This document shows positions 1 to 8,456 of a DNA stretch of 64,000 bases, piece after piece. This DNA is from Candidatus Brevundimonas colombiensis (GTDB taxonomy: Bacteria; Pseudomonadota; Alphaproteobacteria; Caulobacterales; Caulobacteraceae), in the NCBI GenBank assembly GCA_029202665.1, contig CP119326.1, positions 682,001 to 746,000 of the forward strand, given 5' to 3'. Within the stretch, counting starts at the first letter, position 1. Each line of letters opens with the position of its first letter. The notes beneath the pieces were generated by a model, which worked only from the letters and a program-made list of their open reading frames with translations, was not told the origin of the DNA and searched no databases. A program made the position numbers and the translations under genes.

Positions 1-380
1 GCGTCCGCCCCGATCGCCGAAATCTGAACCAGACGTTTGACGCCCGCCGCCTTGGCGGCCGAGGCGATGGTCTGGGCCGCCTGGGCATGAACGGCGTCGA
101 AGCCGCGCTTGCCGCCGCCGTCGTGCAGCACCCCGACCAGATTGACCACCGCGTCCGCGCCGCGCACCGCCGCCGCCACGTCCTCGGCGCTGGTGATGTC
201 GCACCGCATGAACTGGATCTGGCCCGGGTCGCCCAGCGGCTGGATCTCGATGGCCAGGACCGGGTTGCGCACGGCGATGCGGATGCGCCAGCCGCGCCGC
301 GCCAGGGCGCGCACCGCCTGCGACCCGATGAAGCCCGATCCTCCGAAGAGGGTCACGACGCCGGGGGCGAGGTCAGCCAT
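1..380 (-). CDS. Complex I NDUFA9-family NAD(P)-binding protein, 3' end cut by window edge
   Basis: The first 126 residues are visible, beginning MADLAPGVVTLFGGSGFIG. Residues 13-19 (GGSGFIG) are the dinucleotide-binding loop of an extended short-chain dehydrogenase. The segments DAVVNLVGVLHDGG and VKRLVQISAIGAD match NDUFA9/YbjT-like atypical SDR proteins, which bind NADPH and are found with complex I or quinone-linked functions. No catalytic activity can be assigned because the C-terminal part lies outside the window. The start at 380 is the only ATG that precedes the Rossmann fold. It lies downstream of and in the same direction as the M1 peptidase gene, separated by a short palindromic repeat. 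Confidence 0.8.
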   Translation of the reverse strand, partial: MADLAPGVVTLFGGSGFIGSQAVRALARRGWRIRIAVRNPVLAIEIQPLGDPGQIQFMRCDITSAEDVAAAVRGADAVVNLVGVLHDGGGKRGFDAVHAQAAQTIASAAKAAGVKRLVQISAIGAD

Positions 381-493
381 GGGGAAACTCCAGTCGAAAA
401 TCCGTGTCGCGGGATAGACGATAGGGCGCCGCACCGCAACGCGGGCAAGCATCTTCGTGAATGGACCGGCCGCTTTGCGATGGCTGCGGCCTT

Positions 494-513
494 CCTCCCC
501 ACGAGTGGGGAGG
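494..513. repeat. Single palindromic repeat unit CCTCCCCAC-ga-GTGGGGAGG
   Basis: Perfect 9-bp inverted repeat with a 2-bp centre, lying in the 148-bp gap (381-528) between the M1 peptidase gene and the NDUFA9-like gene. The same unit forms both ends of the larger element at 5391-5533. Nothing else was recognised in this gap. It could act as a transcription-attenuating hairpin or be a dispersed REP-like repeat. Confidence 0.75.
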
Positions 514-528
514 AGATGATGATGGACC

Positions 529-2481
529 CTACGGCCGCCCAACCAGTTGGTCGACCGAGCCGGTGGTCACGGGGTGATACAGCGGCCGGGCCTCGGCGTA
601 GATGCGGCGGGCGTTGGCGCGCCCCCAGTCGCCCTCGTTCCACAGGGTCTGGAACAGGGGCAGGACGAACTTGCGGCGGCCCTGGCTGGTCAGGAATTTC
701 TCGGCCGTGGCGACCGCCGGCTGATAGCGATGCGCCAGGGCGATCTGCAGCCAGGCGAAGGTCAGTTCGCTGTTGCCCTCGTTCGCCAGGTTCAGCGTCC
801 GCTCCAGATCGGCCAGTTGCGCATCGGTCAGCCAGTCGGCGCCGGTGCGCAGGCCGTCGGGACGCCAGCCCAGGAAACGCTGGCGCTGCTGTGTGTTCCA
901 GTTCGCCCACGGAATGGCCGAGGCCGGTCCCTTGTCCTTGAAGAAGGCGACGGCGGCCGCGTCCACCGGCTCGAAGGCGTGCGAGACGGGGGCGACGGCG
1001 TTGGACGGCAGGCCGGGCTGATAGACCCAGGCGTCCAGCTGCAGTTCGGATTCCAGCGCCGCGTCGCCCTTCACCAGATTGGCGCGGATGTCGTCCAGGA
1101 ACATGGCCGTGGTCATGGGCCGATAGGCGTTGCGGTCGAAGTAACCGCGCAGCCAGGCGTCGAACCGCTCGCGGCCGACGTTGCGCTCGACGGTGCGCAG
1201 GAACAGGGCGCCCTTTTCGTAGGCGATGTCGTTCATGCCGTCGTCGGGATCGCGGCCCTTCAGGTCCAGATGCAGCCGGGTGTCGGCGGCCGGCAGGGAC
1301 TTCAACGTGTCCTGAAGGCTGTCCCAGCCCAGCACCTGTTCCTGCATGGCGCGGTCATGGCCATAGACCGAATCCATGATCCGGTTTTCGAAATAGACGG
1401 TGAAGCCTTCGTTCAGCCAGAAGTCGTTCCAGGTGGCGTTGGTCACCAGATTGCCGGACCAGGAGTGCGCCAGTTCGTGCGCGACCAGCGACACCAGCGA
1501 CCGGTCGCCGGCGATAATGGTCGGGGTGGCGAAGGTCAATTTGGGGTTCTCCATCCCGCCAAACGGGAAGGAGGGCGGCAGAACCAGCAGGTCATAGCGG
1601 CCCCAGCGATAGGGGCCATACAGCCGCTCGGCGGCCGTCACCATCTGGGCGGTCGGCTCCAGCTCCCACTGAGCGGCGCGCAGGCGGCTGGGCTCGGTCC
1701 AGACCCCGGAGCGGCCGTCGAACGGGGCGAAGGCGATGTCGCCGACGCCCAGCGCGATCAGATAGGGCGGGATCGGATTGTCCATCCGGAAGCGCCAGGT
1801 CTTCATGCCGTTGGCTGCAGGCTCGCCGTTCGGCGTCAGGTGGTCGGCGCTCATGACCACGGTCAGGTCGGCCGGTGCGGTGATGCGGGCCGAATAGGTC
1901 TGGCGGATGCCGGGGCTGTCCTGGGTCGGGACCCAGGTCCGGGTCAGGATCGCCTGGCCCTGACTGAACAGATAGGGTTTCTGGCCGCCCGCCGTCTGGC
2001 TGGGGTTCAGCCATTGCAGCGCCGCCGCGTCGGGACGGGTCGAATAGCGGATGGTGATCTTGCGACGCTCGTTGGCGGCGAAGGCCGGGAAATAGACGGT
2101 CAGGGGCTGGCCCTTGATGGCGTCGTCATCCCCCACCACAAAGCGCAGCGGCTGACCGGCGGCGTCGCGCACGTCCTGGATATCCAGGTTGCGGATGTCC
2201 AGGATCACCTCGTTGGCGCCGGGAACAGCCAGGATGTCCAGCGTCGCCGTGCCCGACAGGGTCTTGGCCTCAAAGTTGGCGGTCAGGTCCAGCGCCACAT
2301 CGACCACGCGGGCCACCTCGGGCCGAGCGTAGGTGTGGCTGTCGACCGCCTCCGGCCCCGGAGCGGGGGCGATGGCGGGCGGGGTCATCGCAGAACCGCC
2401 GGTGGCGGTGGAACAGGCGCTGACCCCCATAGCGGCGGCGAGGGCGAGGGCGGAGACGAGGCCGAGCGCTTTGCGCTTCAT
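529..2481 (-). CDS. M1 family zinc metallopeptidase, lipoprotein (LTA4-hydrolase-like aminopeptidase)
   Basis: A 650-residue protein starting at 2481 with a lipoprotein signal peptide. The hydrophobic stretch LVSALALAAAMG is followed by VSAC, so Cys23 would be lipidated. This favours 2481 over the longer in-frame start. The M1 N-terminal beta domain precedes the substrate-recognition loop GGMEN (308-312). The zinc site is HELAH (335-339), followed 18 residues later by E358 in NEGF. The C-terminal helical domain resembles leukotriene A4 hydrolase and bacterial cold-active aminopeptidases. The likely role is removal of N-terminal residues from peptides at the cell envelope. Peptide substrate preference cannot be read from sequence. 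The MFS gene lies 73 bp upstream in the same direction. Confidence 0.93.
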   Translation of the reverse strand: MKRKALGLVSALALAAAMGVSACSTATGGSAMTPPAIAPAPGPEAVDSHTYARPEVARVVDVALDLTANFEAKTLSGTATLDILAVPGANEVILDIRNLDIQDVRDAAGQPLRFVVGDDDAIKGQPLTVYFPAFAANERRKITIRYSTRPDAAALQWLNPSQTAGGQKPYLFSQGQAILTRTWVPTQDSPGIRQTYSARITAPADLTVVMSADHLTPNGEPAANGMKTWRFRMDNPIPPYLIALGVGDIAFAPFDGRSGVWTEPSRLRAAQWELEPTAQMVTAAERLYGPYRWGRYDLLVLPPSFPFGGMENPKLTFATPTIIAGDRSLVSLVAHELAHSWSGNLVTNATWNDFWLNEGFTVYFENRIMDSVYGHDRAMQEQVLGWDSLQDTLKSLPAADTRLHLDLKGRDPDDGMNDIAYEKGALFLRTVERNVGRERFDAWLRGYFDRNAYRPMTTAMFLDDIRANLVKGDAALESELQLDAWVYQPGLPSNAVAPVSHAFEPVDAAAVAFFKDKGPASAIPWANWNTQQRQRFLGWRPDGLRTGADWLTDAQLADLERTLNLANEGNSELTFAWLQIALAHRYQPAVATAEKFLTSQGRRKFVLPLFQTLWNEGDWGRANARRIYAEARPLYHPVTTGSVDQLVGRP

Positions 2482-2554
2482 TGGGATTTTCCTGGGCTGA
2501 CCGTAACGATTGGCCCGAGAACGCGCGGAAACGCCGAAAAGATCAAGTCTCGGT

Positions 2555-3805
2555 CTAGGCGCTCGCGACCGGCGGCAGGTGGTGCGACCGGAACAGCCGG
2601 CCGCGTTCGGCGAACAGCACGCATACCAGGGCGACCAGGCCGAACAGGGTGAAGCCTGCCGCCATCGGGACCGTGGTGCCGTTGAACTGCTGACCCACCG
2701 CAAAGCCCAGCAGCGAGCCGACGATGGTGGAGACGAACCCCTGGATCGAGGCGGCGGTGCCCGCGATGTGGCCCATCGTCTCCATGGCCATGGCGCCGAA
2801 GTTGCCGGCGATCAAACCAAAGCAGAACATGGTCAGGGTCTGCAGCACCGCGAAGGTCCAGAGCGATTCATGCCCGCTGAACGCCACCGCCGCATGGAGG
2901 GCGGAAATGGCGGTGAAGCCGATCAGGGCGGTGTGCGAAATCTTGCGCGACCCCAGCTTGACCACCATGCGGGCGTTGACCAGCGACGCCGCCGCGATCC
3001 CGCCCGCGATCAGGGCGAAGATGGCCGGGAACGCCGCCTCGGCATGGAAGACGTCGGCGAAGATCTGCTGGGACGAGTTGATGAAGCCGAACAGCGCCCC
3101 GGTGATCGCCGTCATGGCCAGCGTATAGCCGACGGCGGTGCGGTCGGTCAGCGCGACCCGATAGGCCGAGGCCAGGCGTTTGACCTGGATCGGCAGACGA
3201 TCCTCGGGCTTCAACGTCTCGGGCAGCCGCAGGGAGGCCCAGACCATCAGGCCGACCCCGATCAGGCCCAGCCCCGCGAAGATCCAGCGCCACGGCCCGA
3301 CCAGCATGATCATCTGGCCGATGGACGGCGCCAGGATCGGCACGCCCAGGAAGACCAGGAAGCTGAACGACATGACCCGCGCCATGGTCCGCCCCTCGTA
3401 ACGATCGCGAACGATGGAGACGGCCAGCACGCGGGTGCAGGCGCTGCCCAGCCCCTGGCCGATCCGCGCCAGGATCAGCATGTCGAAGGTCGGCGCCAGG
3501 GTCGCCAGAAGGCTGAACACCACATAGAGGCCCACTCCCACCAGCAGCACGGGCTTTCGCCCGAACCGGTCCGCCAGCGGCCCATAGATCAGCTGCGCCC
3601 CGCCGAAGCCCAGCAGATAGGCGGTGACCACCCACTGGCGGCTGTTGGCGTTGGCCACACCCAGGTCGGCGCCTATATGCGGCAGGGCCGGCAGCATGGA
3701 ATCGATGGCCAGGGCGTTCAGCGCCATCATCAGGGCGATGAGGCAGACGAACTCGACGAAACCGGGTTCCTTCTTGGCGGGTGCTGACGCTAGGGAAGTA
3801 GACAT
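2555..3805 (-). CDS. MFS drug-resistance transporter, Bcr/CflA type
   Basis: A 416-residue inner-membrane protein with about twelve hydrophobic segments. The first loop carries the MFS motif A (GPLADRFGRKPVL), and the N-terminal region LIALMMALNALAIDSMLPALP is typical of the Bcr/CflA (DHA1) proton-driven exporters of drugs and small metabolites. The start at 3805 (MSTSLAS) was chosen because family members have short cytoplasmic N-termini; an in-frame ATG seven codons earlier is possible. Substrate is unknown. It is divergent from amn, with 128 bp between the start codons. Confidence 0.88.
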   Translation of the reverse strand: MSTSLASAPAKKEPGFVEFVCLIALMMALNALAIDSMLPALPHIGADLGVANANSRQWVVTAYLLGFGGAQLIYGPLADRFGRKPVLLVGVGLYVVFSLLATLAPTFDMLILARIGQGLGSACTRVLAVSIVRDRYEGRTMARVMSFSFLVFLGVPILAPSIGQMIMLVGPWRWIFAGLGLIGVGLMVWASLRLPETLKPEDRLPIQVKRLASAYRVALTDRTAVGYTLAMTAITGALFGFINSSQQIFADVFHAEAAFPAIFALIAGGIAAASLVNARMVVKLGSRKISHTALIGFTAISALHAAVAFSGHESLWTFAVLQTLTMFCFGLIAGNFGAMAMETMGHIAGTAASIQGFVSTIVGSLLGFAVGQQFNGTTVPMAAGFTLFGLVALVCVLFAERGRLFRSHHLPPVASA

Positions 3806-3933
3806 CCGGGCCAGATGCGCCCCCATGCCCCGATCCGCAACCGTGCGTCCGTCATAAATTGCTGCAACGCAGCGAAATCGAGATTGACCGGCGGGCGCCT
3901 CGCCATTGTCACGAAGCTTCGCTAGAGGAAGTC

Positions 3934-5379
3934 ATGACAGAACAGATGACAGCACAGGCGGCGCTGGACCGCCTCGAAACCCTCTACACCCAATCCGTGA
4001 CCAACCTGCGCGACGCCGTGCGGGATTTCGTCAATACCGGCGAGCGGCCCGATCCGCTGAAACGCGCCGAAGGGGTGTTCGCCTATCCCGAACTTCGCAT
4101 CCGCTGGGACGGGGACCGCCCCCAGGACCTGGAGCCGCGCGCCTACGCCCGGCTGTCGAAACAGGGCAGCTACGCCACCACGGTCACGCGGCCGGACCTG
4201 TTCCGCCCCTATCTGACCGAACAGCTGGGCCTGCTGGAGCAGGAATATAACGCGACCTTCGAGGTCGGCGTGTCGCGTCAGGAAATCCCCTTCCCCTATG
4301 TGACCGACGGGCTGGAGGTCGCGCTGGATCGGTCGATGACGGCCGCCCTGGCGCGCTGGTTCCCCACCACGGACCTGGCCCATATCGGCGACGAGATCGC
4401 GGATGGCTTGTTCGAGATGGGCGGCGACTTCCCCCTGTCGCACTTCGACGGCCTCAGGACCGACTTCTCGCTGGCGCGGCTGAAACACTACACCGGCACG
4501 CCGGTCGACGACGTCCAGTCCTACGTCCTATTCACCAATTATAATCGCTATGTCGACGAGTTCGTGCGCTGGGCCATAGAGCAGCTGCAGACGCCGGGTT
4601 CGCCCTATGAGACCCTGTCCTGCGCGGGCGGCATCGTCATCACGCGCGACACACCCAATCCCGAGGCGGCGATCAGCGATACGGCCTGGAAGAAGCACCA
4701 GATGCCGGCCTATCACCTGACCGCGCCGGGCCATCAGGGCGTGACCCTGGTCAACATCGGCGTCGGCCCATCCAACGCCAAGACGATCACGGATCACCTG
4801 GCCGTCGTGCGCCCGCATGTCTGGCTGATGATCGGTCACTGCGGCGGCCTGCGCGCCAGCCAGACCATCGGGGACTATGTGCTGGCCCACGCCTATCTGC
4901 GCGACGATCACGTGCTGGACGCGGTGCTGCCGCCGGACATCCCCATCCCCTCGATCGCGGAGGTCCAGCGCGCCCTATACGACGCCACCAAGTCGGTCAG
5001 CGGAATGCCGGGCGACGAAGTCAAGCTGCGCCTGCGCACCGGCACCGTCGTGACCACCGACGACCGGAACTGGGAGTTGCGCTATTCCAAGTCGGCCCTG
5101 CGCTTCAACCAGAGCCGCGCCGTCGCCATCGATATGGAAAGCGCCACCATCGCCGCCCAGGGCTATCGCTTCCGCGTGCCCTACGGGACGCTGCTGTGCG
5201 TGTCGGACAAGCCGCTGCATGGCGAGATCAAACTGCCGGGCCAGGCCAATCGCTTCTACGAGGGTTCGATCTCCGAACATCTGCAGATCGGCATCCAGGC
5301 GGTCGATCTGATGCGCAGCGAGGGCTCGCGCCTGCACTCGCGCAAACTCCGCGCCTTCGACGAGCCGCCGTTCCGATAG
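3934..5379 (+). CDS. amn: AMP nucleosidase
   Basis: A 481-residue protein, close to the roughly 484 residues of E. coli Amn. It hydrolyses AMP to adenine and ribose 5-phosphate in the cytoplasm, so it links adenylate level to purine salvage. The N-terminal third is the family-specific regulatory domain. The C-terminal half is a nucleoside-phosphorylase fold, seen in MIGHCGGLRASQTIGDYVL and AIDMESATIAAQGYRF, where the methionine-glutamate pair contacts the ribose. A GAGGAA ribosome-binding site at 3925-3930 supports the ATG at 3934 over an upstream in-frame start at 3859. A palindrome-ended repeat element begins 11 bp after the stop. Confidence 0.95.
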   Translation: MTEQMTAQAALDRLETLYTQSVTNLRDAVRDFVNTGERPDPLKRAEGVFAYPELRIRWDGDRPQDLEPRAYARLSKQGSYATTVTRPDLFRPYLTEQLGLLEQEYNATFEVGVSRQEIPFPYVTDGLEVALDRSMTAALARWFPTTDLAHIGDEIADGLFEMGGDFPLSHFDGLRTDFSLARLKHYTGTPVDDVQSYVLFTNYNRYVDEFVRWAIEQLQTPGSPYETLSCAGGIVITRDTPNPEAAISDTAWKKHQMPAYHLTAPGHQGVTLVNIGVGPSNAKTITDHLAVVRPHVWLMIGHCGGLRASQTIGDYVLAHAYLRDDHVLDAVLPPDIPIPSIAEVQRALYDATKSVSGMPGDEVKLRLRTGTVVTTDDRNWELRYSKSALRFNQSRAVAIDMESATIAAQGYRFRVPYGTLLCVSDKPLHGEIKLPGQANRFYEGSISEHLQIGIQAVDLMRSEGSRLHSRKLRAFDEPPFR

Positions 5380-5390
5380 GCACAAAGTCT

Positions 5391-5533
5391 CCTCCCCACG
5401 CGTGGGGAGGGGGGACCGCGCGAAGCGTGGCGGAGGGGCTGTTGAAGCCCCGCCGTCGCCCGTAATGTTGTAAACAGCCCCTCCGTCACGGCGCTAAAGA
5501 AGCGCCGCGCCACCTCCCCATGAAATGGGGAGG
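5391..5533. repeat. 143-bp inverted-repeat element with palindromic ends (REP/MITE-like)
   Basis: Each end is itself a palindrome: CCTCCCCAC-gc-GTGGGGAGG at 5391-5410 and CCTCCCCAT-gaa-ATGGGGAGG at 5513-5533. Inside, CGGAGGGGCTGTT (5431-5443) is the perfect reverse complement of 5473-5485, and the flanking arms match imperfectly (GCG/CGC-rich stretches). The whole could fold as one long cruciform. It fills the space between amn and the convergent metallophosphoesterase. There is no coding capacity. A lone copy of the end unit occurs at 494-513. Confidence 0.8.
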
Positions 5534-5540
5534 AAACGGT

Positions 5541-6392
5541 TCAGACCGCCGCCTTCTCCAGTTCCCCCGGTTCGACGGGGCTAGGCGCCGTGGCGGCCTT
5601 GCGAGTGTCTTGACGGCGCGGCAGTCGCCAGACCTGATGGGACCGATAGCTCGCGCCATCCCAGGCCAGAGCGGTGACGGTGATGGTCTTGGCGTCCCAG
5701 TCGATCTGGTTGAAGCCGGGGGGCGCGCCGCGTTCGCGGTGCGACAGGGTTCCGCATCCCACCGCATAGGAACAGTGGTCCGCCAGCGGGATCGGCATGG
5801 CGAAGGGCACGTGGACATGACCCGTCATGATCAGATCGACCCCAGCCTCGGCGAAGATCAGCGCCGCCTCGTCACCGCGTTTGACATCGCCGGTCATCGG
5901 CGTGCCGACCATCTCGATCAGCGGATGGTGACAGGCCAGGATTCTCAGCGCGCCGATCGGCGCCTGACGCAGGGCCTCGGCCGCACGCCGCGTCTGGTCC
6001 AGGTCGATGACGCCCTTGGACCAGTTGGGCCGGGCCTGCCAGCCGCGCGCGGTGACCACGCCGCGCACCATAACCGCGTCGCTGAGAAACTGTCCATCGT
6101 GGGCGGGAAAACCCGTCGCTGTCTCGAACGCCCGCCACGGATGCAGCACTCTGGCCACCGCGTCCCAATAGGGCACGTCGTGATTGCCGACGATGACGAA
6201 ACGCGGTTCGGGCATGGCGCGCATCCATTCCCCCGCCGCCTTGAACTCGGCAGGGAAGCCCTTCTGGGTGATGTCGCCGGTGATCAGCACCAGATCGTTG
6301 GTCGTGGCGTGGGCGTAGTCCAGGGCGGCGGCGCACGCGTGTTTGTGTTCACAGCCGAAATGGACGTCGGAGAACTGAAGAACCCGCCCCAT
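5541..6392 (-). CDS. Calcineurin-like metallophosphoesterase
   Basis: A 283-residue cytoplasmic protein with the ordered motifs of the metallophosphatase superfamily: D9-x-H11 (SDVHFG), G39-D40 (ITGDITQKG), GNHD (69-72) and a late GHVHVPF histidine pair. These bind two metal ions and hydrolyse a phosphoester. The substrate is unknown. The family includes cyclic-nucleotide phosphodiesterases and UDP-diacylglucosamine hydrolases. The start ATG at 6392 shares one base with the stop of the upstream lipid-kinase gene (TAATG), so the two are translationally coupled, which hints at a lipid or nucleotide-lipid substrate. Confidence 0.9.
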   Translation of the reverse strand: MGRVLQFSDVHFGCEHKHACAAALDYAHATTNDLVLITGDITQKGFPAEFKAAGEWMRAMPEPRFVIVGNHDVPYWDAVARVLHPWRAFETATGFPAHDGQFLSDAVMVRGVVTARGWQARPNWSKGVIDLDQTRRAAEALRQAPIGALRILACHHPLIEMVGTPMTGDVKRGDEAALIFAEAGVDLIMTGHVHVPFAMPIPLADHCSYAVGCGTLSHRERGAPPGFNQIDWDAKTITVTALAWDGASYRSHQVWRLPRRQDTRKAATAPSPVEPGELEKAAV

Positions 6393-7339
6393 TACAGGCT
6401 GTCCTCGGCCGACGGCGGCCGGGGCGCCAGGGCCTTGAAGGCCTTGGGCACGAAGCGGATCACGGCGTCGGGCTTGAGCAACAGGGGCTCGCCGTCGATG
6501 ACCGCCGGAATCTTGGAGCGGGCCCGCACCTCTATAAGCTTGGCCGGTCGAGTGGAGACGGCCGGGTCGTGCCGCCAGTCGCTGAACAGGGCGTTGGCGG
6601 CCAGGCGGAAGGCCTGGGTCGCGTCGGTTGGATCCATGGCGGCGGCCTCCAATCCCACGGGGTCCTCCATCGCCTTGGAGATCATGGGACTGATCAGCAC
6701 CAGCGCCTCGGTGCGCCGCTTCTCGCCGCCGTCCAAGGTGAAGCGCAGCCGACCGGAAAAGGCGCGTTTGAAGGCCCGGCGCGCATATTGCCAGGCCAGC
6801 TTGATCTTGCCGGTCCGCATCGCCTCGCGCGCCGGGGCCCACAGGGCAGGCGAACCCAGGATGGCCGCGCAATAGAAATACTCCCCCTGCACCTCGCCGC
6901 CCGAGACAGGCTGGGCCTCGCCCTCCTCCAACGCACGCTTCAGGGCCAGCTTCCAGTCGGCGGTGCCATACAACGCCTTGGGCAGCATATTCATGGTGCC
7001 GCCGGGCAGGGGCGCGATCATCGGACCGTCGGGCCGGGCCTTGGACGCGACCGAGCGCGCCGTGCCGTCCCCGGCCAGGACGAAAATCACGTCGGGCTTG
7101 GCCGCGAAGGCTTCGGCGATGGCCTTGTCGAAGCCGCCGCCCTCCAGAGTGACGACCTCGGCCTTCAGCCTGTAGTCGGCCATGATCGCCTCGACCTCGG
7201 CGGCGGCGCGCGGCCCCACGCTGCCGGACAGGGGATTGACCAGCACGACGGCATGGGTCAGCGGCGCATGCGGCGTCAGCCTCGGCACCTCGTCGGCGTC
7301 CGGCGGCGCGGGAGAAACGGCTGTCGTATCAGAGGTCAT
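6392..7339 (-). CDS. Diacylglycerol/lipid kinase catalytic-domain protein
   Basis: A 315-residue protein of the DAGK_cat family. VVLVNPLSGSVG near residue 31 is the nucleotide-binding start of the fold. The glycine motif AGDGT (89-93) and the segment PLPGGTMNMLPKAL follow the usual GGDGT and P-x-G-T-x-N pattern. Such enzymes phosphorylate diacylglycerol, sphingoid bases or related lipids. The usual first glycine of GGDGT is alanine here, a mild variant. The start at 7339 was chosen because the 13 residues added by the next upstream ATG are not conserved in character. It is coupled to the downstream metallophosphoesterase. Confidence 0.87.
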   Translation of the reverse strand: MTSDTTAVSPAPPDADEVPRLTPHAPLTHAVVLVNPLSGSVGPRAAAEVEAIMADYRLKAEVVTLEGGGFDKAIAEAFAAKPDVIFVLAGDGTARSVASKARPDGPMIAPLPGGTMNMLPKALYGTADWKLALKRALEEGEAQPVSGGEVQGEYFYCAAILGSPALWAPAREAMRTGKIKLAWQYARRAFKRAFSGRLRFTLDGGEKRRTEALVLISPMISKAMEDPVGLEAAAMDPTDATQAFRLAANALFSDWRHDPAVSTRPAKLIEVRARSKIPAVIDGEPLLLKPDAVIRFVPKAFKALAPRPPSAEDSL

Positions 7340-7470
7340 GTCGCCCGAACGTCCGGCAGCCGCGCCCGTTCCGAACAAGCGTGGCCATATTTCACTTGGC
7401 TGACGGAACCTATGCCGTCACATCACGTTTCGGGACCCAGGGGCGACACCCAGGCACAGAGGATTTCACC

Positions 7471-7821
7471 ATGAACAAGGCGATCATCGCGATTGCAGGC
7501 GCCGGCCTGCTGGCTTCGGCCTGCGCCAGCGACCCGTACGGCTACAACAACGGCCCGAACCAGACCGTCCGTCAAGGCGCTGTGGGCGCGGGCCTCGGCG
7601 CCGTCGCCGGCGCCATCATCGGCAACAACGTGGGCGGCGGCAACGCAGCCACCGGCGCCCTGATCGGCGGCGCCCTGGGCGGCGCAGCCGGCGCGATCCG
7701 CGGCTCCAACCAGGACCGCAACAACCAGCAGCGTTATCGCGACAGCCAAGGTCGCTATTACTACTGCTACGACAACCGTCAGGACGAGTGCTACTGGGAC
7801 AACGGTCAGCGTCGTTATTGA
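7471..7821 (+). CDS. Glycine-zipper 2TM lipoprotein
   Basis: A 116-residue protein with a signal peptide ending in LLASACAS, so Cys18 is a probable lipidation site. Residues about 33-77 are a glycine-zipper: GAVGAGLGAVAGAIIGNN and then ATGALIGGALGGAAGAI, the pattern of small outer-membrane or periplasmic 2TM proteins. The tail is rich in Tyr, Gln, Arg and Asn (RYRDSQGRYYYCYDNRQDEC) with two cysteines. The function of this family is not established; envelope-stress or outer-membrane packing roles are inferred. A strong terminator follows at 7873-7908. Confidence 0.85.
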   Translation: MNKAIIAIAGAGLLASACASDPYGYNNGPNQTVRQGAVGAGLGAVAGAIIGNNVGGGNAATGALIGGALGGAAGAIRGSNQDRNNQQRYRDSQGRYYYCYDNRQDECYWDNGQRRY

Positions 7822-7872
7822 TCGCTGTTGAAAACTTGTCGGTCGCGGAACTCGCAGACCGGCGCTAGGTTG

Positions 7873-7908
7873 AAGAGGCGGCTGGTCCACGGACAGGCCG
7901 CCTCTTTT
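7873..7908 (+). terminator. Intrinsic terminator after glycine-zipper gene
   Basis: AAGAGGCGGC (7873-7882) pairs perfectly with GCCGCCTCTT (7897-7906). The loop contains a small nested GTCC/GGAC hairpin, and a TTTT run ends the structure. Confidence 0.85.
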
Positions 7909-7943
7909 GCGTTAAGGGCCGGTTCGCCGGCGGGAGGGCTGAG

Positions 7944-8405
7944 ATGATGCGACCTATTGGATTTGCAAAAGGACTGGCGGCTGCGGCGATCCTGTCGGCA
8001 GGCGTCGTCGCGGCCTGTGCGCCGACGCCGAAACGCACCGCCCTGGTGGTGGGCGAATCGCTGTGCGCGCCCGGACGGTTCGACATCTATTTCGTCGAGA
8101 ACCAGGCGCGGCTGACCGAGCCGGCGGCGATGGTCCTGCGCGCGGCGGCGGACAAGGCCAAGGGCTGCGACGTGCGCCGCGTCCGCGTGATGGGCCTGGC
8201 CGACGCCACCGGCGCGTCGGAAGCCAATCTGACCCTGTCGCAACGGCGCGCCCGCGCCGTGGTGACAGCCCTGACCGAGGCGGGGCTGCCGGCGCCGATC
8301 TTCGAACTGAGCGCGGCAGGCGACGCGGGCGCCGTGACCGCCTCGGGCAAGGACGAGCCGCTGCGCCGTCGCGCCGAGGTCGTTTACGAGGCCTATCCGC
8401 GCTGA
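7944..8405 (+). CDS. OmpA-family C-terminal domain lipoprotein
   Basis: A 153-residue protein. The signal peptide LAAAAILSAGVVAACA gives a lipobox ending at Cys25. Residues about 45-150 fit an OmpA-like peptidoglycan-associated domain: FDIYFVENQARLTEPA, then MGLADATGASEANLTLSQRRARAVV with the characteristic NxxLSxxRA segment, and a late LRRRAEVVYE. It lacks the long linker of Pal. It probably tethers the envelope to peptidoglycan or senses it. It sits alone, with a terminator upstream and the DsbD-like gene 51 bp downstream in the same direction. Confidence 0.8.
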   Translation: MMRPIGFAKGLAAAAILSAGVVAACAPTPKRTALVVGESLCAPGRFDIYFVENQARLTEPAAMVLRAAADKAKGCDVRRVRVMGLADATGASEANLTLSQRRARAVVTALTEAGLPAPIFELSAAGDAGAVTASGKDEPLRRRAEVVYEAYPR

Positions 8406-8456
8406 TCGACGCGGGCGCCTGACGAGCGATGGCAGAGAAGCGCGCAAGACGTTAGG

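Noticed and set aside
547..2652. Long plus-strand frame antisense to the M1 peptidase gene
   Set aside because: Composition is that of an antisense shadow (Gly/Gln/Arg/Asp-rich, no motifs) and the minus strand has the intact zinc site.
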